Source: Pyrocephalus nanus
Lineage: Eukaryota; Chordata; Aves; Passeriformes; Tyrannidae
DNA: 64,000 bases
Assembly (NCBI GenBank): GCA_038380795.1
Contig: CM076260.1
Span: forward strand, 74,871,843-74,935,842
Reading direction: 5' to 3'
The notes under the pieces: model-generated
The model's input: the letters and a program-made list of their open reading frames with translations, nothing else
The model's database searches: none
What the model was told of the DNA's origin: nothing
Made by a program: the position numbers and the translations under genes
Shown: positions 58,288-64,000 of the stretch, one piece after another
How positions within the stretch are numbered: the first letter of the stretch is position 1
Layout of the letters: the number at the start of each line of letters is the position of its first letter

Positions 58288-61200
58288 CTGGAAATAAAGA
58301 CATGTTGTACAGCCAGTTCTTTTTTTTTAAATATACAATTCTCACAATAAACACACTGATTTTCTTTTTAACATATGTCCTCATTTTGTGTTTATATCAT
58401 TATGCAGTTCACACTCTAATCCATTCATCAGGCATACACAGTTATTTCAGGTCAGTATTGCTATGGATATTATAGCTTATCAGCACACAAAAGTGTCTGT
58501 GGCCTCTCCTCCTTTTCCTCAAACCCTTTCTTCCCCATTTTCCTTCTTGTGGGGCAGAGTACATTCAAAATTTGGCATCTGGGATAATACATAACACTGT
58601 GTACTTAAATAATTGAACTGGCATCAGAAACACATCAGTCACGTGCCACCAAAAGAGCAAATAGAAAGAATATTTAATCAGTCTTTCTTCCCTTCTAAGC
58701 CTTAAGGGAAAGTGTTTGGCTCAATTCTTTGTGCCAAAATATTTTTTGTGGATGTGTAACATCTATGGGAAAACAACAACAAAAATCACTTTATTTAGTT
58801 TAGCTAGACAGCAAAGAGAGTGTCCCTTATCATTCTTATTCCTTGAAAAAGAGTAAGTTACAGAGCCCTAGTCCATACAGACAGTAACCCTGTCTCCTCT
58901 ATGAATGGCACATTCTCTTCTCAGTATTTTGATTGTAGCGGTGGAACAAAATTACACCAGAAGAAATGGTCACAAAACAGAAAGCAACTAAAAGGTAGAT
59001 TGGATTGAGCTTTTACTACTACCTGTAACAAACAACACTAATAAAGTCTGAAAATAAGGAATGAGTAAATCACTCTGGGCCAGCATGTGTTAAACAGAAG
59101 GGAGTGATTTTTGTGGTGACCAGGGATATTCAAGTCCAAAGAATCTCCCAAGCCTTCAGGGTACAAGTGAAAGTCTGGCCAACTGAAACGCTACAGTAAA
59201 TATAAATTTCCCAGAAACACTGCTCTGGCAGGAGCGTTTAGTGATTTAAGGACACTTTATTAAGAATATTGCCTCAAGAGTTTTGCCCTCAGCCACTAGC
59301 CTTAGCAGATCTGTCAATCAAATATATAAATATTATCATTCCTTGGAAAATGAGGTTAAAGCAAAAAACAGGGAAAGACCAAGCTCTTTGTCACAAACAG
59401 TCAGTGTAAGGTCACGTGTGACAGTGGCAAGAGCCTCATCTGTGCAATAGCCTGTAAGCATGGGGGAAAAGCGCCACAGCAGCACCTCCCCTGGCATGGG
59501 AACTGAGGGAGACACCCAGGCATTGTCCTAATTGTGTCCTTGATCGAACGGAGATGAGGGTGGCATGGCTAGGGTCTGGCTCATGAGGGTGGGGAGCACA
59601 GGTCATAGCTGGACAGGCTGATGGTTGGCCAGTCAACTTAAAAAGCCTGAATTTAGCTATTTGCTGTGAGAACTTAAGGCATGCCCCAAGGAGACTGCAC
59701 CAAAGAGGGTATCAGTTACATGGAAGGTTTTCAAACAGCTTAAATAACACTGAAAAAGGATGGCATAAACCCAAGTCTCTGAAACACATCAGAGACTCTC
59801 TGAGAGTCTTCATGTCCTCATCATGTGTCAATACACAGGTTATTTAAAAGGCTGGAAGTCTCTGAGCTGAAGCTATAAGCTCATGCTGAATCCAGCTGTG
59901 GCAAGGAGGCCACTGATGTCCCTAATGTTAGAAAGCCTTTTCATCCACTCCCTACAGTCTCCCCCAAAAAGCTGTGGAAAATTGACCAACAGAAAAATTG
60001 CACACAGGGTTCCATTTAGTGGACAGAAGAGGAATAGAATTGCTTTAGTTCCCTACCAAAACCAACTGATTTTTGCTTTAAAAAGGAATGTTCTCTATTT
60101 TGCAAAAAGCACAATTGGAGAAAATAAGAGTGTTAATTAAAATTATTTGTAATTAATATTAGGACATTATCTACATATATTAACAACTTATTTGATGTAT
60201 TATTTATCTGCCAGCTTCTGGTTGGTTCAGCTTATTGTAACTGCAATTTTCATTTCCTATGCAACAGAAAATGGCAGTGGGGGAAGGGCCATCTAAGCAG
60301 TTTGGAATACAGAGAACGATTTTACTTCAAAAAGGTTATCAGAATCCTTCCACTCTGATACATATCCACCTGCATATGCAAGAGTAAGCATAAACATTAT
60401 GTTAGGGAATTAAATCAATTTTCTATTCTCAGTAGAGAAACACTGCTGGTTTCCAAATGCATATGTTTTAACATTATGAGACTCTTTATTAACTTCCAGT
60501 CCCTCTGAAATCAGTGGCATTATGAAGTACATATTAATACTGTTCTTTACCCTAATTTTTACCAACCTGTAAAGCACTTCTTCCTTGGGGCATATTGAGT
60601 CCCATACAAATCAACCAATACCCCATAAAATTCTGATCTGTAATACATAGGAATCCTTTTGCCCAGCATGCAGCTCTGGCTCCATTTCCTTCCCTCCTTT
60701 TTTGTTTAGAGAGAAAGATGCATGAAATAATCAGGGAAAATCACGAGTGCTTCAGACACTCCAAAACCGATAATGCAGCCTGACTGGGAAGAAAGGAAGG
60801 AAATAGATCTCACAAAAACAAAACAAAACCAGGCTCAGCTGAGGCTTTATCCTCCATTCCAAGCAGAGTAACAATTGTGTAAGCAGCTAACACATGGGTC
60901 TTGGGACATGAGACAAGATCTACCTTTTCAGACACTATCAGAAAAACACAAATATTTATGTAGGTATTTTGAAATATAATTTTATTCCATTTTTTAAGAC
61001 AGAAGGTAATATAGACAATTTGTAAAGCAAACTTCTGTCCTAAAAATTCAGTTTAGTTGAGTAAATGCAGTCAAGTAATCCATTTTGGATTTTGAAAGTC
61101 TCCTACAATTATTAGCAACCAAAGCTATGTTTTTATGTTCTTGAAGGCCAAGGGAATTTGCATAGGATTAAACTATAATCCACTGAGCCTATCAAACCAG

Positions 61201-64000
61201 CAATGCCTTTACTCCCAGGCTTTTGCCTCTCAACTAGGACCTCTCAAAATGAACTTTTGGGATTAGTGGGTGATTTGGGCTTTTCTCCAGCGGCCTCTTC
61301 CTTTAAATTTGGTTGTTACCACTCATCCAATGTGATAATTAGTTCAGTAATTGAATTTCTTCCTGAATTGCATTATTCTATGCAAACCAGGAGCAGGTCC
61401 TTCAGCAATTGCCCTAGTGAGCAAGTGATTGTGTTTGAAAATCTTCAGCCAAGTCTTTAGCAATTTTAAAGTCAACATCCTCCTTAATTCCTGAAATATC
61501 TATTTCATGATCTTTTAATCCACCATTTACATGGACACTGAGACAATCCACTGGTTTGGGTCGCACTGTTCAAGCCATTATAACCATCGCTTCCCTTCGC
61601 AAAGAGATTAAGTCACTTCTTATAATCCCTTATCCAAAAACACTGCCTGAAAAGATTTTCTTCTCCCACTTCAGTCTCCTAGTTTCCTTAGAAAGGTAGA
61701 AAAAAGGCTGAAGGGGATTTAGGCAGTCTGGGGAACATACAGTGTATGGTGAGAATCAGGCAAACTGAGGGAAAAAAATAAATAAATCATTGCTGTGTTT
61801 ATTTCCAGAAGATCAAAATAAAATTCCACCTCTTTTATCTGCCTTGATGATGCTGAGATTTGCCCCAGAACACAAATTCAAGATTTCTAGGATTCCTGCT
61901 GTGAAAAATGGGATCCTCACTTTGAAAGAGAACACAACAAAGAAAAGCAGTTCCCCTCTGGGAGATGCAGAGATGCCTTTCTAGGGTGGATCCAAAGTTT
62001 TTCTTTGTCTGTGTCCAATGAATTTTAATCCATCTTTCCATGACATATAACAGGCAAATCTAACAGAGAGAAACTTTACTATGCTGCAGCCCTATGATTA
62101 TTCATGGGAATCTGGAAAAAAATCCTCAGTATTTTCATGTGAATGTCTGATGCTGCTGGCACTATAAACGGAAGGCTTAGCACTAAAAACACTGTAGCAG
62201 TAGGCTACGATGTGAGGCTGGGGGGAGAATGACATGGCAGAATAAGCAGAATATTTGAACGACACCAGAGGCAAAAATGACAGTATTCATTGGAAGGCTA
62301 AGAATACTTAAGTAGTTTTAAATCAATTTAATCTAAAACACATAATGATTTCAGTGTGATTGTAACAGCAAAGGCTGACAGCCCCTTCGTGCGCAACTAT
62401 ACCTAGGTTTTCTGGACAGCTGAATGGAAGATACACCTTAGGTTTAACTCACACTGATAAAGAAAGATCTCTTAAAAATGAAAAGCAATTTCTCCTTTCT
62501 GATCACTCACTCTGATTTGAATTTTTCATGCTTTTTTCCTCCTCTCCTACCTTGACTGGGCCAGTGTTTCATCTAACAATAATATAAAGTGGCTTTGATT
62601 GCACACTAGGAAACTGGGGGAGGGCTAAAGTATAAGTCCCACTTGTTAAAGACAGCACTGTTGAAGCATCCTTTAAAAACACAGAAAGGTATTATTATCA
62701 AGAATGCTTCTTGTTCTTAGGGTTTCTTTATTTTCTTAAAAAGGTTTTTATAACTGATTCTGAGAGCCTCTTGAGTTTATTTGGGGCAGAGGCGGTTTGT
62801 GGTTTTTTTTAAAATGTTTTGGAGGGTTGGTTTGGGTTTTATTTTTGTTGTTGTTACCTATTATTTTTCTTAGTAGGTGCTAAAACCAGAATTGAGGTAA
62901 TTTGCTGAGATACTACTCTGCATGCTTTTTTGGCATATTCTGGCACCTTTCCTGAAGATGAGGTTCTATGCTTCTGCAGCAACACAGATGAAAATGCAAG
63001 ATGTGAATTTGAGATGAAAAGTGCCCAAACATGGATTAAACAGTGCACCTCAGTGCTCTGACATTTCAAAGGTTTAGCTGGGGAATTCACCTCTTATTTG
63101 CAAGTCAGGTAATTTGAACATCTGTGTACTTTAAAATAATCACTAATGCTTTACCAAAATGTCACCAATATTCCTGCATTTGTCTTATTTAGCTACCGCA
63201 CTACTTAATTTCTTTCCCCTTGTCCAAGTATGCTTTTTTCTTTTAAAAGGCATTTAATCACTATCTTCAGATATTTTGTACTAAGCAACACAAGAAACTT
63301 TACAAGTGGAAAGATTACTCCAACTGCACTTTGGAGTTTGTGCTCACTCTTGCATAAGCGAAGAAGGTCTGGGACCCTGATGCTCCTGTGAGGATGGGGC
63401 TTAGCACAGGACCCTGCATCACAGCTGGACCCTGCTGTGTGCAACTGATAGAAGTGCTTTTAATTTAAAAGCAAACGTGTTAACTACATTACACAAGAAC
63501 ATGCATCTGAAATGGTGCGAGTGAGTGTTATTTTTTCTGGTCGTCCCATCATGAGCCACCACAAAGATTACAGGAAAGGTACGAGGCTGTGCCCAGCTCT
63601 GGCCAGCTCTGGACAAAGTGCTCTGTGGGACTGATTCCCCTGGGCTTTGCACTGGCTGATGAGCCCACGAGTGAAGTGGCAAAAGCCTGAAAAACTCTAA
63701 GGACCTGGAAAGCAGAAAGGAGGTAATGAGAAACATCCTGCTGGAGTTTTCACCAGATAGAGAGAGAGACAGAGAGAGAGAATACACAGGGAAAAAAAAC
63801 CAAACCAAAACAAATGTTGGGAGCTGATTCAGCAAATGAGGCCAAGATGTTTTTCCTCCTGGACTCCACACAGAGATACATTGTTTAAACATCATAAAAG
63901 GAGGAAAAGACAACAAGGCATTTTAGAATTCATTCTTCATAATCTTTACTGCTGATAGCAATGTGTTTTCATGCTTTTTCAGTTGCAGTACTAAAATAGC
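58288..64000 (-). other. PCNX2: PCNX2 intron upstream of exon a, continuing beyond the window
   Basis: The preceding exon should end with sequence like FWEKDYN, and I do not find its complement up to 64000, so it probably lies outside. The stretch holds a GA-rich microsatellite at 63755 and no other recognised feature. Confidence 0.75.
63755..63781. repeat. GA-rich microsatellite
   Basis: AGATAGAGAGAGAGACAGAG continues as AGAGAGA: an imperfect (GA)n array of 27 bases. Confidence 0.9.

Noticed and set aside
62548..62580. A possible 22-base exon flanked by AG and GTAGGA on the minus strand
   Set aside because: Too short, no match to the expected pecanex sequence upstream of exon a.
63419..63916. 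165-codon minus-strand open frame near the right edge
   Set aside because: It includes the translated GA microsatellite as a Ser-Leu run and shows no pecanex or other similarity.

Overview
This is a vertebrate nuclear window, almost certainly from a bird. It is AT-rich, with short exons separated by long introns, and its recognisable repeats are mostly CR1 LINE fragments. A tRNA-Ile-headed SINE with a CR1-like tail (about 8912-9057) resembles the TguSINE1 type known from passerines, so a perching bird is my best guess. No prokaryotic, plasmid, phage or CRISPR features are present.

Two protein genes are arranged tail to tail. NTPCR (THEP1-family nucleoside-triphosphatase) is on the + strand from a CpG-island promoter at about 720-1450 to a stop codon at 12529-12531. 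It is complete: five coding exons with consistent splice phases encode 189 residues, with an intact P-loop and DEIG motif. PCNX2 (pecanex-like 2) is on the - strand. The window holds its last 11 coding exons, from 58287 down to the stop codon at 19337-19339. These give about 775 residues, including the conserved pecanex C-terminal region and the low-complexity, Ser-rich tail. Its 5' exons, with the membrane-spanning part, lie beyond position 64000. NTPCR and PCNX2 are also neighbours in human 1q42, which supports both assignments.

Between the two stop codons (12532-19336) lie the 3' UTRs, a minus-strand open frame of unknown nature at 13772-14332, a block resembling conserved non-coding DNA (about 15400-15920) and a small hAT-type DNA transposon with perfect 14-bp ends (18245-18557). 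Intronic and flanking DNA carries CR1 copies of several apparent ages: one with degraded reverse-transcriptase sequence (25996-27010), one ancient L3-like copy (24508-25040) and several 3'-end fragments. There is also a MIR-like SINE relic (about 23470-23585). The NTPCR promoter contains a strong hairpin with a 19-bp perfect core (889-973). A CTA/CAA microsatellite lies 15 bases from a PCNX2 splice donor. I found no fundamentally new molecular system; the best leads are the unidentified open frame and the repeat relics.
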